From contig NZ_OCNJ01000020.1 of assembly GCF_900230255.1 (NCBI RefSeq), positions 1 through 37,120 of the forward strand: 37,120 nucleotides of DNA, in the 5' to 3' direction. Origin of the DNA: Caenispirillum bisanense (lineage in GTDB: Bacteria; Pseudomonadota; Alphaproteobacteria; Rhodospirillales; Rhodospirillaceae). This document shows, piece by piece, positions 16,556 to 25,774 of this stretch; the first letter of the stretch is position 1, and each line of letters begins with the position of its first letter. The position numbers were made by a program, and so were the translations under genes. A model generated the notes under the pieces. That model saw only the letters and a program-made list of their open reading frames with translations. It ran no database searches and was not told where the DNA came from.

Positions 16556-16570
16556 TTTAGAAGTTCTAAA
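16556..16570. promoter_or_regulatory. Perfect 15-bp palindrome upstream of tsdA, candidate operator
   Basis: TTTAGAA-g-TTCTAAA is a perfect dyad in an AT-rich patch, 83 bases before the tsdA start. On the minus strand it contains a -10-like TAAAAT. This is the layout of a repressor site. ArsR-type sulfur-responsive repressors (BigR/SqrR class) are candidates, but the motif does not match a consensus I can confirm. Confidence 0.5.
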
Positions 16571-16598
16571 TGTGCCGAGGTATTGGGGTTTTCCCTAA

Positions 16599-16632
16599 GG
16601 TGCTCTCGTCGCGCCGGGGCGACGGGAGCACC
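16599..16632 (-). terminator. Hairpin downstream of the chemoreceptor gene
   Basis: Arms 16599-16612 and 16619-16632 pair over 14 bp with one mismatch and a 6-base loop. There is no T-run on the minus strand (TTAGGGAAAA follows), so it may terminate weakly or just stabilise the 3' end. Confidence 0.4.
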
Positions 16633-16659
16633 AATCGGGGTAGGGGGCAGGGACTTCCG

Positions 16660-18405
16660 TCAGGCGGCGCGGATCTCCCGCAGGAAGGCCTCCACCGAGC
16701 GGCTGAGCGTGCCGGCCTTGTCCTTCAGATCGCCGGCCGCACCGGAGACGTGGCCGGAGGCTTCGTCGGTGGCCCGCGCCGTCACCAGCACCGCCTGCAC
16801 GTTGGTCGAGGCGTCGGCCGTGCCGCGGGCCGCTTCCTGGATGTTGCGGGCGATCTCCGTCGTCGCCGCGCCCTGCTGCTTGACGGCTTCGGCGATGCCT
16901 TCGGTGATGTCGCTGATGCGTTCGATGGTCGCGGCGATTTCCCGCGTCGCATTGACTGCCGCCGACGCTTCCGACTGCACGGCGGCGATGTGCTGGGCGA
17001 TTTCGTCCGTCGCCCGGGCGGTCTGCGAGGCCAGTGTCTTAACCTCGTTGGCGACGACCGCGAAGCCCTTGCCGGCCTCGCCCGCACGAGCCGCCTCGAT
17101 GGTGGCGTTCAGGGCGAGCAGATTGGTCTGGCTGGCGATGTCGTTGATGAGCTTCACCACCTCGCCGATGCGGTCGGCGGCGGCGGAGAGGCCGGTCATG
17201 GTCGTGTTGGTCAGGCGCGCCTGTTCCTCGGCCCGCGCGGCGACGTCGGTGGAGGCGCGCAGGCGCTCGGCGATTTCGGCGATGGCGCGGTCGAGCTGGT
17301 CGGTGGCGGCGGCCACCGATTCGGCGTTGCCGGTGGCGGCGCGGGTGGCGTCGGCGGCGGCGACGGCGCGCGCCGTGGTCTGCTGGGAAGACCCGGTCAG
17401 CGTCTGTGCCGTCCCGTCCAGGGTGCGGACCGAGCCGCTCACCGCCTCCAGCAGGCCGGAAACGGTGCGCTCGAAGTCGGAGGTCAGGGCGCTCATGCGG
17501 CTCGCCCGTTCCACCTGACGCGCCGCCGCTTCGGCCTCGCGGGCGCGCAGGGCCTCGCGTTCCGCCGCGCTGGTCTTGAAGGCTTCCAGCGCCACCACGA
17601 TGTCGCCCACCTCGTCGCCGGCGCGCGCCTTGGGAACTTCGACGGTCAGGTCGCCGTCGGCCAGGCGCAGCATCACGGCCGTCGCGCCGCGCAGGGGCTT
17701 CACCGAGCGCACGTTCCAGAAGGCGAAGCCGGCACCGACGCCGAGGGCGACCAGGCACAGGGTGACCATGAGCGTGAGGAAGTTCTGCGCAACGGCGCGG
17801 GTCTCCGCCGAGATCTGCTGGTTCTTGTTTTCCTGGTGGTCGATGAAGGCATTGATGCGCGCCAGCCATTCCACGAAGGCGGGACGGGCGTCCTGCATGA
17901 GGATGCTCTTGGCGGTCGCCTCGTCGCCGGCGTTGCGGGCGGCGATGGTGCGGGCGATCATCGGCTCGGTCCGCGCCTCCGTCTCCTTGATGGCGGCGAG
18001 CAGGCGCCGTTCCTCGTCGGTGATGCTGTCGGATTCGGCGAACATCTTGTCCATGGCCACGGCCGCCTCGCGGTAGAAGGCGGCGAGGCGGTCGATGTCG
18101 TCCAGCACCGGCCGCAGTTCGGCGGGTTCGGTCACGAGCACGACGTCGCGCAGCGCGATGGCCCGGTCGTGGACGCTGCCGCGGAAGTTGATGGCGTAAC
18201 GCTGCTTGACGCTGTTGACGTCGATGATGGTGGCGAGGCTGGCGCTGATCTTGTCGACCTGTACCGCCGCGATGGCGGTCAGGACGATCATCAGCACCAG
18301 AACGACGCTGAAGCCGATGATCTGGCGGCTGGCGATGGTGAGGGAACGGCGCGCGGCCGCTCCTGCTCCCGGCGCCGCCCCGGCGGACGTGCTGGCGATG
18401 GACAT
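16660..18405 (-). CDS. Methyl-accepting chemotaxis protein
   Basis: The 581-residue chemoreceptor has a cytoplasmic N-terminal stretch and TM1 (about 29-50). A periplasmic helical sensor (about 51-205) of four-helix-bundle type follows. Then come TM2 (about 207-228), a HAMP domain (about 229-282) and a signalling domain, whose hairpin tip ([20 protein letters not shown], near 420-440) binds CheA/CheW. The end (FLREIRAA) lacks the NWETF-type CheR tether. The ligand is unknown. It is monocistronic, between tsdA and the divergent dnaE; an inverted repeat lies 40 bases upstream. Confidence 0.95.
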   Translation of the reverse strand: MSIASTSAGAAPGAGAAARRSLTIASRQIIGFSVVLVLMIVLTAIAAVQVDKISASLATIIDVNSVKQRYAINFRGSVHDRAIALRDVVLVTEPAELRPVLDDIDRLAAFYREAAVAMDKMFAESDSITDEERRLLAAIKETEARTEPMIARTIAARNAGDEATAKSILMQDARPAFVEWLARINAFIDHQENKNQQISAETRAVAQNFLTLMVTLCLVALGVGAGFAFWNVRSVKPLRGATAVMLRLADGDLTVEVPKARAGDEVGDIVVALEAFKTSAAEREALRAREAEAAARQVERASRMSALTSDFERTVSGLLEAVSGSVRTLDGTAQTLTGSSQQTTARAVAAADATRAATGNAESVAAATDQLDRAIAEIAERLRASTDVAARAEEQARLTNTTMTGLSAAADRIGEVVKLINDIASQTNLLALNATIEAARAGEAGKGFAVVANEVKTLASQTARATDEIAQHIAAVQSEASAAVNATREIAATIERISDITEGIAEAVKQQGAATTEIARNIQEAARGTADASTNVQAVLVTARATDEASGHVSGAAGDLKDKAGTLSRSVEAFLREIRAA

Positions 18406-18444
18406 GGACGGGTCTCCGGAATGCTGGTCGGGTGAGCAAAAGGA

Positions 18445-18468
18445 GTATTCGATTATCCGCTTGAATAC
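18445..18468. promoter_or_regulatory. Inverted repeat upstream of the chemoreceptor gene
   Basis: GTATTC (18445-18450) and GAATAC (18463-18468) form a perfect 6-bp dyad with a 12-base AT-rich centre, in the gap between the divergent chemoreceptor gene and dnaE. It could be an operator; which gene it serves is unclear. Confidence 0.35.
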
Positions 18469-18577
18469 GGCCCGTCGGCGGTTCTGGATCTCCCACTAGC
18501 GTGATTGGGTTTTCGCCGGGCGAGGGGCGTGCGGAACCCCCTCCCGCCGCCGCCTCATCCTCTGCTATGGTCCGGCC

Positions 18578-21500
18578 ATGACCGATACCGCCGCTGCCGC
18601 CAGCTTCGTCCATCTGCGCGTCCACACCGCCTACTCCATGTCGGAGGGCGCCATCTCCACCAAGGCCCTGCCCAAGCTCTGCAAGGAGATGGGCATGCCG
18701 GCCGTCGCCATCACCGACAGCCGCAACATCTTCGGCGGGCTGGAGTTCTCCGTCGGCTGCGCCGATGCCGGCGTGCAGCCCATCGTCGGTTGCCAGGTGG
18801 CGCTGCGCCGCAAGGCCGAGCAGGGCACCGGCTTCGGCGCGCGCGAGGTGCGCCAGCCCGATCCCGACGAGATCGTCCTGCTGGCGCAGAACGAGGTCGG
18901 CTATCAAAACCTGCTGAAGGTCGTGTCCAAGGCCTTCCTGGAGACCGAGGGCGTCGAGGCGCCGCAGGTGGGCCTGGACGCCCTGCGCGACCACGGCGAA
19001 GGCCTCATCTGCCTCACCGGCGGCCCCTGCGGCCCGGTCGGGCGCATGCTGCTCGACGGCCAGAAGGACCATGCGGAGGCCTGCCTGCGGACCCTGGCGG
19101 AGATCTTCCCCGGCCGCCTCTACGTCGAGATCCAGCGCCACGGCATGGAGCGCGAGGACCTGACCGAGCCCGGCTTCGTCGACCTCGCCTACAAGCTCGA
19201 CCTGCCGCTGGTCGCCACCAACGAGTGCTTCTTCCCCAAGCGCGAGATGTATGAGGCGCACGACGCCCTCATCTGCATGGCGGAAAAGAGCTTCCTGTCC
19301 CACACCGACCGCCGCCGCCTGACGCCCGAGCACTACTTCAAGAGCCCGGCGGAAATGCGCGAGTTGTTCAAGGACCTGCCGGAAGCCGCCGACAACACGC
19401 TGGTCATCGCCAGGCGCTGCGCCGTCATGGTGGAGAAGCGCAAGCCCATCCTGCCGCGCAGCCCCAAGGCCGGCGACCGCACCGAGGACGAGGCCCTGCG
19501 CGACCTGGCCGAGGAAGGCCTGCGCAAGCGCCTGCACGTCCACGTCTTCACGCCCGGCATGACGGACGAGGAAAAGGAAGCGGTTGCAAAGCCTTACTGG
19601 GAGCGGTTGGAGTTCGAGCTGAACGTCATCATCAAGATGGGGTTCCCCGGCTACTTCATGATCGTGGCCGACTTCATCCAGTGGGCCAAGGACCACGACA
19701 TCCCGGTCGGGCCGGGCCGCGGTTCGGGTGCCGGCTCGCTGGTCGCCTGGGTGCTGACCATCACCGACCTCGACCCCTTGCGCTTCCAGCTGCTGTTCGA
19801 GCGGTTCCTGAACCCCGAACGTGTCAGCATGCCCGACTTCGACATCGACTTCTGCCAGGACCGCCGCGAAGAGGTGATCCGCTACGTGCAGAAGGAATAC
19901 GGCCGCGATCGCGTGGCGCAGATCATCACCTTCGGTAAGTTGCAGGCGCGCGCCGTGGTGCGCTCGGTCGGCCGTGTGCTCGAGATGCCGCTCGGCTACG
20001 TCGACAAGATCTGCAAGATGATCCCCAACAATCCGGCCAACCCGGTGACCCTGGCCCAGGCACTGGAGCAGGAACCGCAGCTGGCCGACCTGCGCGACAG
20101 CGACCCGCAGGTGGGGCACATGCTCAATCTGGCGCTGAAGCTGGAGGGCCTGTATTCCCACGCCTCCACCCACGCCGCCGGCGTGGTGATCGGCGACCGG
20201 CCGCTGGACGAGCTGGTGCCGCTCTACCGCGATCCGCATTCCGACATGCCGGTCACCCAGTTCAACATGAAGTGGGTGGAGCAGGCGGGCCTGGTGAAGT
20301 TCGACTTCTTGGGCCTCAAGACTCTCACCGTCATCAATACGGCGGTGAAGCACGTGATGGAGCAGCACGGCACGCCGCTGGACATGTCGGCGCTGCCGCT
20401 CGACGACCCCAAGTCCTACCAGATCCTGGCGCGCGGCGAGACGGCCGGCGTGTTCCAGCTGGAAAGCACGGGCATGCGCGACGTGCTGACCAAGCTGAAG
20501 CCCGACTGCCTGGAGGACATCATCGCCGTCGTGGCGCTGTACCGTCCGGGCCCCATGGACAACATCCCCTCCTACATCCGCCGCAAGCAGGGCGACGAGG
20601 AGGTGATCTACATGCATCCCGACCTGGAGCCGATCCTCAAGGAAACCTACGGGATCATGATCTACCAGGAGCAGGTGATGCAGGCCGCCCAGGTGCTGGC
20701 CGGCTACTCGCTCGGCGGCGCCGACCTGCTGCGCCGCGCCATGGGCAAGAAGATCAAGGAGGAGATGGACCAACAGCGGGCCATGTTCTGCGACGGCGCC
20801 GAAACCCGCGGCATCGCCCGCGAGAAGGCGTCGGAGATCTTCGACACCATCGCCAAGTTCGCCGGCTACGGCTTCAACAAGTCGCACGCCGCCGCCTATG
20901 CCCTGGTCGCCTACCACACGGCCTATCTGAAGGCCAACTACCCCGTCGAGTTCATGGCCGCGACCATGACCTACGACATGCACAACACTGAGAAGCTGGA
21001 GGCCTTCAAGGCCGAGCTGGGGCGCCTGAAGATCGCCCTGCTGCCGCCCGACATCAACAAGTCGGAGGTCAACTTCGCGGTGGAGAAGGGCGCCGTGCGC
21101 TACGCCCTCTCGGCGGTGAAGAACGTCGGTGCCCAGGCCATGGAAGTGCTGGTGGAGGAGCGCCGCAGGAACGGCCCCTTCAAGGACCTGGCCGACTTCG
21201 CCCGGCGCCTCGACACCAAGGCGGTGAACAAGCGCCTTTTGGAAAACCTGGTGCGGGCGGGCGCCTTCGACTGCCTCAACGCCAACCGCGGCCAGACCTT
21301 CGCCGCCATCGAGACGCTCATGCGCCACGCCCAGGCGGCGGCGGAGGAGCGGGCGTCGAGCCAGGTGAGCCTGTTCGGCGGCGGCGCCCAGGCCGCCCCG
21401 CCGCTGGTGCTGCCCAAGGTGCCCGACTGGACGCCCATGGAGAAGCTGGAGAACGAGCTTTCGGCCATCGGCTTCTACCTGTCGGCCCACCCGCTCGACA

Positions 21501-22057
21501 CCTTCGACCGCACCTTGAAGCGCCTGTCGGTGGTGAAGTCGTCGGAACTGCTCACCTACCTGAAGAACGGCGGCGCCAACCCGGTGAAGATGGCCGGCTC
21601 GGTCGGCGGCCGGAAGGAGCGCGTCGGCAAGAACGGCAGCCGCTATGCCTTCGTCATGATGTCCGACGCCGGCGGCACCTTCGAAGCCATGTTCTTCTCC
21701 GAGATCCTGAAGGCCTCGCGCGAGTTGCTGGAAAGCGGCAAGCCGGTGCTGGTCACCATGGACGCCCGCCTCGACGGCGAGCAGGTGCGGCTGGCGGCCA
21801 AGGGCGTCGAGGACCTGGAGGAGGTGGCGGCGCGCTCGGCCAAGAAGATCATGGTCCATGTCGCCGACCCCGAGCCGGTGCCGCGCCTGAAGCAGATCAT
21901 CGAGCGCGACGGCCGCGGCAACGGCCGCATCGTGGTGGTGGCGGAGATCGAGGACCACTCGGTGGAAATCGAGTTCGGCCGCACCTTCCAGCTCTCCGCC
22001 CAGACCATCGGCGCCCTGCGCAACACGCCGGGCGTGCGGGACGTGGTGGAGGTGTGA
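18578..22057 (+). CDS. dnaE: DNA polymerase III alpha subunit
   Basis: The 1159-residue replicative polymerase begins with a PHP domain (FVHLRVHTAYSMSEGAIS). It then has the catalytic palm with GPGRGSGAGSL and the metal aspartates D422 and D424 in PDFDIDF, the fingers and beta-clamp-binding region (SQVSLFGGG, about 927-935), and a C-terminal OB fold (about 1000-1080). It copies both strands as part of the Pol III holoenzyme. The start matches the family N-terminus; no strong Shine-Dalgarno sequence is seen, only a TATGGT box 8 bases upstream of the ATG. In E. coli dnaE ends the lpx cluster; here it precedes rpsB. It is followed by a CACCAAGA repeat element. Confidence 0.98.
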   Translation: MTDTAAAASFVHLRVHTAYSMSEGAISTKALPKLCKEMGMPAVAITDSRNIFGGLEFSVGCADAGVQPIVGCQVALRRKAEQGTGFGAREVRQPDPDEIVLLAQNEVGYQNLLKVVSKAFLETEGVEAPQVGLDALRDHGEGLICLTGGPCGPVGRMLLDGQKDHAEACLRTLAEIFPGRLYVEIQRHGMEREDLTEPGFVDLAYKLDLPLVATNECFFPKREMYEAHDALICMAEKSFLSHTDRRRLTPEHYFKSPAEMRELFKDLPEAADNTLVIARRCAVMVEKRKPILPRSPKAGDRTEDEALRDLAEEGLRKRLHVHVFTPGMTDEEKEAVAKPYWERLEFELNVIIKMGFPGYFMIVADFIQWAKDHDIPVGPGRGSGAGSLVAWVLTITDLDPLRFQLLFERFLNPERVSMPDFDIDFCQDRREEVIRYVQKEYGRDRVAQIITFGKLQARAVVRSVGRVLEMPLGYVDKICKMIPNNPANPVTLAQALEQEPQLADLRDSDPQVGHMLNLALKLEGLYSHASTHAAGVVIGDRPLDELVPLYRDPHSDMPVTQFNMKWVEQAGLVKFDFLGLKTLTVINTAVKHVMEQHGTPLDMSALPLDDPKSYQILARGETAGVFQLESTGMRDVLTKLKPDCLEDIIAVVALYRPGPMDNIPSYIRRKQGDEEVIYMHPDLEPILKETYGIMIYQEQVMQAAQVLAGYSLGGADLLRRAMGKKIKEEMDQQRAMFCDGAETRGIAREKASEIFDTIAKFAGYGFNKSHAAAYALVAYHTAYLKANYPVEFMAATMTYDMHNTEKLEAFKAELGRLKIALLPPDINKSEVNFAVEKGAVRYALSAVKNVGAQAMEVLVEERRRNGPFKDLADFARRLDTKAVNKRLLENLVRAGAFDCLNANRGQTFAAIETLMRHAQAAAEERASSQVSLFGGGAQAAPPLVLPKVPDWTPMEKLENELSAIGFYLSAHPLDTFDRTLKRLSVVKSSELLTYLKNGGANPVKMAGSVGGRKERVGKNGSRYAFVMMSDAGGTFEAMFFSEILKASRELLESGKPVLVTMDARLDGEQVRLAAKGVEDLEEVAARSAKKIMVHVADPEPVPRLKQIIERDGRGNGRIVVVAEIEDHSVEIEFGRTFQLSAQTIGALRNTPGVRDVVEV

Positions 22058-22073
22058 CGGGGCGGCGTTGTTT

Positions 22074-22249
22074 TAGCCACCAAGACACCAAGAACACCAA
22101 GACGTCTCGCTTCCGATAGGCAGAGGCGGAAGGAGCGGGCGCCGGCGCGGGACAGGGGCGGCGAGAAGATTGGTCTCGTTTGCATCCGCGCCTGGATCAG
22201 GCAGCGCAGGCCGCACGACCTCTTGGTGTACTTGGTGTCTTGGTGGCTA
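22074..22249. repeat. 29-bp inverted repeat of CACCAAGA units flanking 118 bp
   Basis: 22074-22102 and the reverse complement of 22221-22249 match at 28 of 29 positions. Each arm is built from tandem CACCAAGA-like octamers. The 118-bp centre carries no supported ORF. The pair starts 17 bases after the dnaE stop and could fold into one long stem-loop. Similar CACCAAG-rich repeats occur in intergenic regions of varied bacteria (recalled, not searched). Confidence 0.8.
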
Positions 22250-22319
22250 ATCACGCACCGCCGCCCGAGCCTGCCTCCGCCCGTCACCAACTCTTCACCG
22301 CCCCGGCCTTGCAAGGGGG

Positions 22320-22348
22320 TTGCCAAAGCGGGGCCTGCGCTGTACATA
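22320..22348 (+). promoter_or_regulatory. Candidate sigma-70 promoter of rpsB-tsf
   Basis: TTGCCA (22320-22325) and TACATA (22343-22348) are separated by 17 bases. Transcription would begin near 22355, leaving a leader of about 118 bases. Confidence 0.5.
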
Positions 22349-22354
22349 GCGGGC

Positions 22355-22472
22355 CTCAACCACGCACGCGGGTGCGCGGCCGGGGCGGTTTTGCCGCCCC
22401 AGCGTCGTTCCGGTGCCGGCGATCCCGCCGGTTCACTCCACCCGCGGAGGCTCAACCGGAAAAGAGGACATC
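22355..22472 (+). promoter_or_regulatory. Structured rpsB leader
   Basis: Three hairpins follow each other: CGCAC/GTGCG (22363-22376), GGGGCGG-ttttg-CCGCCCC (22382-22400) and CCGGCG/CGCCGG (22416-22431). The ribosome binding site AAGAGGA lies just before the ATG. S2 autoregulation through the leader is known in other proteobacteria, so these may form the S2-binding site; this is inferred from position only. Confidence 0.45.
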
Positions 22473-23267
22473 ATGGCCCTTCCGACCTTTACCCTGCGTC
22501 AGCTCATCGAGTCCGGCTGCCACTTCGGCCACAACACCCGCCGCTGGAACCCGCGCATGGCTCCGTACCTGTACGGTGTTCGCGACGGCGTGCACATCAT
22601 CGACCTGCAGCAGACCGTTCCGATGCTGCACCGCGCCATGGAAGCCGTGCGTGACGTCGTCGCCAACGGCGGCCGCGTGCTGTTCGTCGGCACCAAGCGC
22701 CAGGCGCAGGAAATCGTCGCCGACGCCGCCAGCCGCTGCGGCCAGTACTACGTGAACCACCGCTGGCTCGGCGGCATGCTGACCAACTGGAAGACCGTCT
22801 CCAACTCCATCAAGCGCCTGCGCGAGCTGGACGAGATGATGGACGGCGGCCCGGTGGCCGGCCTGACCAAGAAGGAGCTGCTGAACCTCGAGCGCGAGCG
22901 TGAGAAGCTCACCCGCGCCCTCGGCGGCATCAAGGAGATGGGCGGCCAGCCCGACCTCATCTTCGTCATCGACACCGTAAAGGAAAGCCTGGCCATCGCC
23001 GAGGCCAACAAGCTGAACATCCCGGTGATCGCGGTGCTCGACTCCAACTCGGACCCGCACGGCATCACCTACCCGGTGCCGGGCAACGACGACGCCATCC
23101 GCGCCATCAAGCTGTACTGCGACCTGCTGTCGGCCGCCGTGCTGGACGGCATCTCCGCCGAGATGGCCGCCGCCGGTGTCGACATCGGTGAGCAGGCCGA
23201 GGCCCCGGTCGAGACCGGTCTGGACGACGGCGCGACCGAGGAAGCGGCTGCCGAGCAGCAGGGCTGA
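22473..23267 (+). CDS. rpsB: 30S ribosomal protein S2
   Basis: The 264-residue protein has the S2 signatures: [22 protein letters not shown] at the start, [14 protein letters not shown], and [17 protein letters not shown] in the middle. The acidic C-terminal extension (after about 235, Glu/Ala-rich) is common in alphaproteobacteria. It assembles late on the back of the 30S subunit and is needed for S1 binding. MALPTFT is chosen as start for the AAGAGGA site 5 bases upstream. Confidence 0.98.
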   Translation: MALPTFTLRQLIESGCHFGHNTRRWNPRMAPYLYGVRDGVHIIDLQQTVPMLHRAMEAVRDVVANGGRVLFVGTKRQAQEIVADAASRCGQYYVNHRWLGGMLTNWKTVSNSIKRLRELDEMMDGGPVAGLTKKELLNLEREREKLTRALGGIKEMGGQPDLIFVIDTVKESLAIAEANKLNIPVIAVLDSNSDPHGITYPVPGNDDAIRAIKLYCDLLSAAVLDGISAEMAAAGVDIGEQAEAPVETGLDDGATEEAAAEQQG

Positions 23268-23287
23268 TCCCGGTTCGCCCCGAGAGG

Positions 23288-23319
23288 ATGGCGGCGGCCG
23301 ATGGTCGCCGCCATTTTTT
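23288..23319 (+). terminator. Intrinsic terminator or attenuator between rpsB and tsf
   Basis: A 9-bp stem (ATGGCGGCG/CGCCGCCAT) with a 9-base loop is followed by six Ts. It probably ends a share of transcripts, setting the S2 to EF-Ts ratio, as reported for the same junction in E. coli. Confidence 0.8.
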
Positions 23320-23366
23320 CAAGTTTTCAATTCGATCCGCTTGAACGCCAAACAAGAGGTTTAACG

Positions 23367-24293
23367 ATGGCCGAGATTACCGCCTCCCTGGTGAAGGAGC
23401 TGCGTGAGACGAGCGGCGCCGGCATGATGGACTGCAAGAAGGCGCTGGCCGAGACCAACGGCGACATCGAGGCGGCCGTCGACTGGCTGCGCAAGAAGGG
23501 CCTCGCCGCCGCCGCCAAGAAGGCCGGCCGCGTCGCCGCCGAAGGCCTGGTCGCCGCCAAGGCCGAGGGCCCGAAGGGCGCCGTCGTCGAGGTGAACTCC
23601 GAGACCGACTTCGTCGCCCGCAACGAGACCTTCCAGGACTTCGTGCAGACCGTGGCCGGCGTCGCCTACGGCGTCGGCGGTGACGTCGAAGCCGTGAAGG
23701 CCGCCGAGTTCCCGGGCGCCGGCAAGAACGTCGCCGACCAGCTGACCACCATGATCGGCACCATCGGCGAGAACATGAACCTGCGCCGCACCCAGGTGCT
23801 GGAAGTGTCGCAGGGCGTGGTCTCCGCCTACGTCCACAACGCGGTCAAGCCGGGCCTCGGCAAGATCGGCGTGCTGGTCGCGCTGGAGTCCGCCGGCGAC
23901 GCCGCCAAGCTCGAAGAGCTGGGCAAGCAGATCGCCATGCACGTGGCCGCCGCCAGCCCGCTGTTCCTGACCACCGAGTCGGTCTCGACCGAAGCGCTCG
24001 ACCGCGAGCGTGACGTGCTGTCCGAGCAGGCCCGCGCCTCCGGCAAGCCGGAAGAGATCATCGCCAAGATGGTGGAAGGCCGCCTGCGCAAGTACTACGA
24101 GGAAGTCGTGGTGCTCGAGCAGCCCTTCGTGATGGATCCGGACCGCAAGGTCGGCAAGGTCATCGAGGACACCGCCAAGCAGATCGGCGCCCCGATCAAG
24201 ATGACCGGCTTCGCCCGTTTCGCGCTCGGCGAGGGCGTCGAGAAGGAAGAGAAGGACTTCGCTGCCGAGGTCGCCGCGCAGCTCAAGAAGTAA
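23367..24293 (+). CDS. tsf: Elongation factor Ts
   Basis: The 308-residue protein has the N-terminal UBA-like domain ([22 protein letters not shown], about 5-26), the TDFVARN motif (about 80) that contacts EF-Tu, and the paired core domains. It exchanges GDP for GTP on EF-Tu. AAGAGG lies 8 bases before ATG 23367. It is separated from rpsB by a terminator and from pyrH by 173 bases with a long hairpin. Confidence 0.98.
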   Translation: MAEITASLVKELRETSGAGMMDCKKALAETNGDIEAAVDWLRKKGLAAAAKKAGRVAAEGLVAAKAEGPKGAVVEVNSETDFVARNETFQDFVQTVAGVAYGVGGDVEAVKAAEFPGAGKNVADQLTTMIGTIGENMNLRRTQVLEVSQGVVSAYVHNAVKPGLGKIGVLVALESAGDAAKLEELGKQIAMHVAAASPLFLTTESVSTEALDRERDVLSEQARASGKPEEIIAKMVEGRLRKYYEEVVVLEQPFVMDPDRKVGKVIEDTAKQIGAPIKMTGFARFALGEGVEKEEKDFAAEVAAQLKK

Positions 24294-24304
24294 CTGAGTC
24301 CTTT

Positions 24305-24365
24305 GGAAAAGGGGCGACAGCGGCCCGGATGGTGTATATCATCCCGGCCGGTGCCGCCCCTTTCC
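24305..24365 (+). terminator. Long imperfect hairpin between tsf and pyrH
   Basis: AAAGGGGCG (24308-24316) pairs with CGCCCCTTT (24355-24363). Inside, CGGCC-c-GGATG pairs with CATCC-c-GGCCG. It resembles a terminator for tsf but only three Ts follow, so readthrough or an RNA stability role is possible. Confidence 0.5.
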
Positions 24366-24466
24366 GTGTGCGCGCAGCCCATCGCCGCGCGTGACCCGCC
24401 GCCACCGGCGGCCGGGAGCACCCCGCGTCCGTCCGTCCGCCGTCCGAGAGAGCGATCGAGGCCCCC

Positions 24467-25195
24467 ATGTCCGCCGCCGCGCCCCAATTTCGCCGTGTCC
24501 TTCTGAAAATCTCCGGCGAGGGCCTCATGGGGTCCCGCGAGTTCGGTCTGGACAGCCAGACCGTCGCCTCCATCGCCCGCGAGGTGCGGACGGTGCGCGA
24601 GATGGGGGTGCAGGTGTGCCTGGTCATCGGCGGCGGCAACATCTTCCGCGGCGTGTCCGGCGCGGCCCAGGGCATGGACCGCACCAGCGCCGACTACATG
24701 GGCATGCTGGCCACCGTCATGAACGCCATGGCGGTGCAGAGTGCGCTTGAGAAGGTGGGCGTGCAGACCCGCGTGCAGTCCGCCATCCCCATGGAAGCGG
24801 TGTGCGAGCCCTACATCCGGCGCCGCGCCATCCGCCACATGGAGAAGGACCGCGTGGTCATCTTCGCCGCCGGCACGGGCAATCCGTTCTTCACCACCGA
24901 CACCGCGGCTGCGCTGCGGGCGGTGGAAATGAACTGCGACGCCCTGCTGAAGGCGACCAACGTGGACGGCGTCTATTCCGCCGACCCGAAGAAGGTTCCC
25001 GACGCCCAGTACTATGCGCGCCTGACCTACACCGACGTGCTCGCCCGCGACCTGCGGGTGATGGACGCCTCGGCCATTGCGCTGGCGCGCGAGAACGGGC
25101 TGCCCATCGTCGTGTTCGACATGCATGGTGACGACGCCTTCGCTCACGTGATGAAGGGCGAAGGGCGTTATACGATCATTACCGAGGAGGAATGA
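24467..25195 (+). CDS. pyrH: Uridylate kinase (UMP kinase)
   Basis: The 242-residue protein belongs to the bacterial amino-acid-kinase-fold UMP kinases: [13 protein letters not shown] at the start, [10 protein letters not shown] (about 52-61), [12 protein letters not shown], and [12 protein letters not shown] with [15 protein letters not shown]. It makes UDP from UMP and is a hexamer inhibited by UTP in relatives. The gene lies 3 bases upstream of frr. The first seven residues are poorly conserved, as usual; start ATG 24467 has only a weak ribosome binding site (GATCGAGG). Confidence 0.98.
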   Translation: MSAAAPQFRRVLLKISGEGLMGSREFGLDSQTVASIAREVRTVREMGVQVCLVIGGGNIFRGVSGAAQGMDRTSADYMGMLATVMNAMAVQSALEKVGVQTRVQSAIPMEAVCEPYIRRRAIRHMEKDRVVIFAAGTGNPFFTTDTAAALRAVEMNCDALLKATNVDGVYSADPKKVPDAQYYARLTYTDVLARDLRVMDASAIALARENGLPIVVFDMHGDDAFAHVMKGEGRYTIITEEE

Positions 25196-25198
25196 GCC

Positions 25199-25774
25199 GT
25201 GTCCGGTGACGTAGCCGATTTCAAGAGTTTGAAGAAGGACCTGAAGCACCGCATGGAGCAGACGGTGGAGGTCCTGAAGAAGGAGTTCGCCGGCCTGCGC
25301 ACCGGGCGGGCGCACACCAGCCTTCTCGATCCGGTCGTCGTCGATGCCTACGGCTCCAGCATGCCGCTCAACCAGGTCGCCAACGTCAGCGTGCCCGAGC
25401 CGCGCATGCTGGTGGTGAGCGTGTGGGACCGCAGCATGACGAAGGCCGTGGAGAAGGCCATCCGCGACGCCGGCCTCGGCCTCAACCCCGCCGCCGAGGG
25501 CCAGAGCATCCGCGTGCCGATCCCGCCGCTGACGGAAGAGCGCCGCACCGAGCTGTCCAAGGTCGCCGCCAAGTACACCGAGGCCGCCCGCGTCGCCATC
25601 CGCAACGTCCGCCGCGACGGCATGGACAGCCTGAAGAAGATGGAAAAGGACGGTGTGATCTCGCAGGACGAGCACCGCACCCATTCCACCGAAGTGCAGC
25701 AGCTGACCGACGAGGCCATCAAGACCGTCGACGAGACGCTGAAGCACAAGGAACAGGAGATCATGCAGGTTTGA
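25199..25774 (+). CDS. frr: Ribosome recycling factor
   Basis: The 191-residue protein is slightly longer than the usual 185. It has the three-helix domain I motifs [17 protein letters not shown] and [12 protein letters not shown], and [16 protein letters not shown] near the C-terminus. With EF-G it splits post-termination ribosomes. It uses a GTG start at 25199 with GAGGAGG 8-9 bases upstream, inside the end of pyrH. The stop overlaps the uppS start by one base (TGATG). Confidence 0.98.
   Translation: MSGDVADFKSLKKDLKHRMEQTVEVLKKEFAGLRTGRAHTSLLDPVVVDAYGSSMPLNQVANVSVPEPRMLVVSVWDRSMTKAVEKAIRDAGLGLNPAAEGQSIRVPIPPLTEERRTELSKVAAKYTEAARVAIRNVRRDGMDSLKKMEKDGVISQDEHRTHSTEVQQLTDEAIKTVDETLKHKEQEIMQV

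Noticed and set aside
17039-21958. A 1639-codon open frame on the minus strand across the chemoreceptor and dnaE region
   Set aside because: It lies antisense to dnaE and out of frame with the chemoreceptor. Its product is His/Leu/Gln/Ala low-complexity text typical of shadow frames in GC-rich genes.
22103-22220. A small protein or cargo gene between the CACCAAGA arms
   Set aside because: No frame has a plausible start, ribosome site and protein-like composition in these 118 bases.
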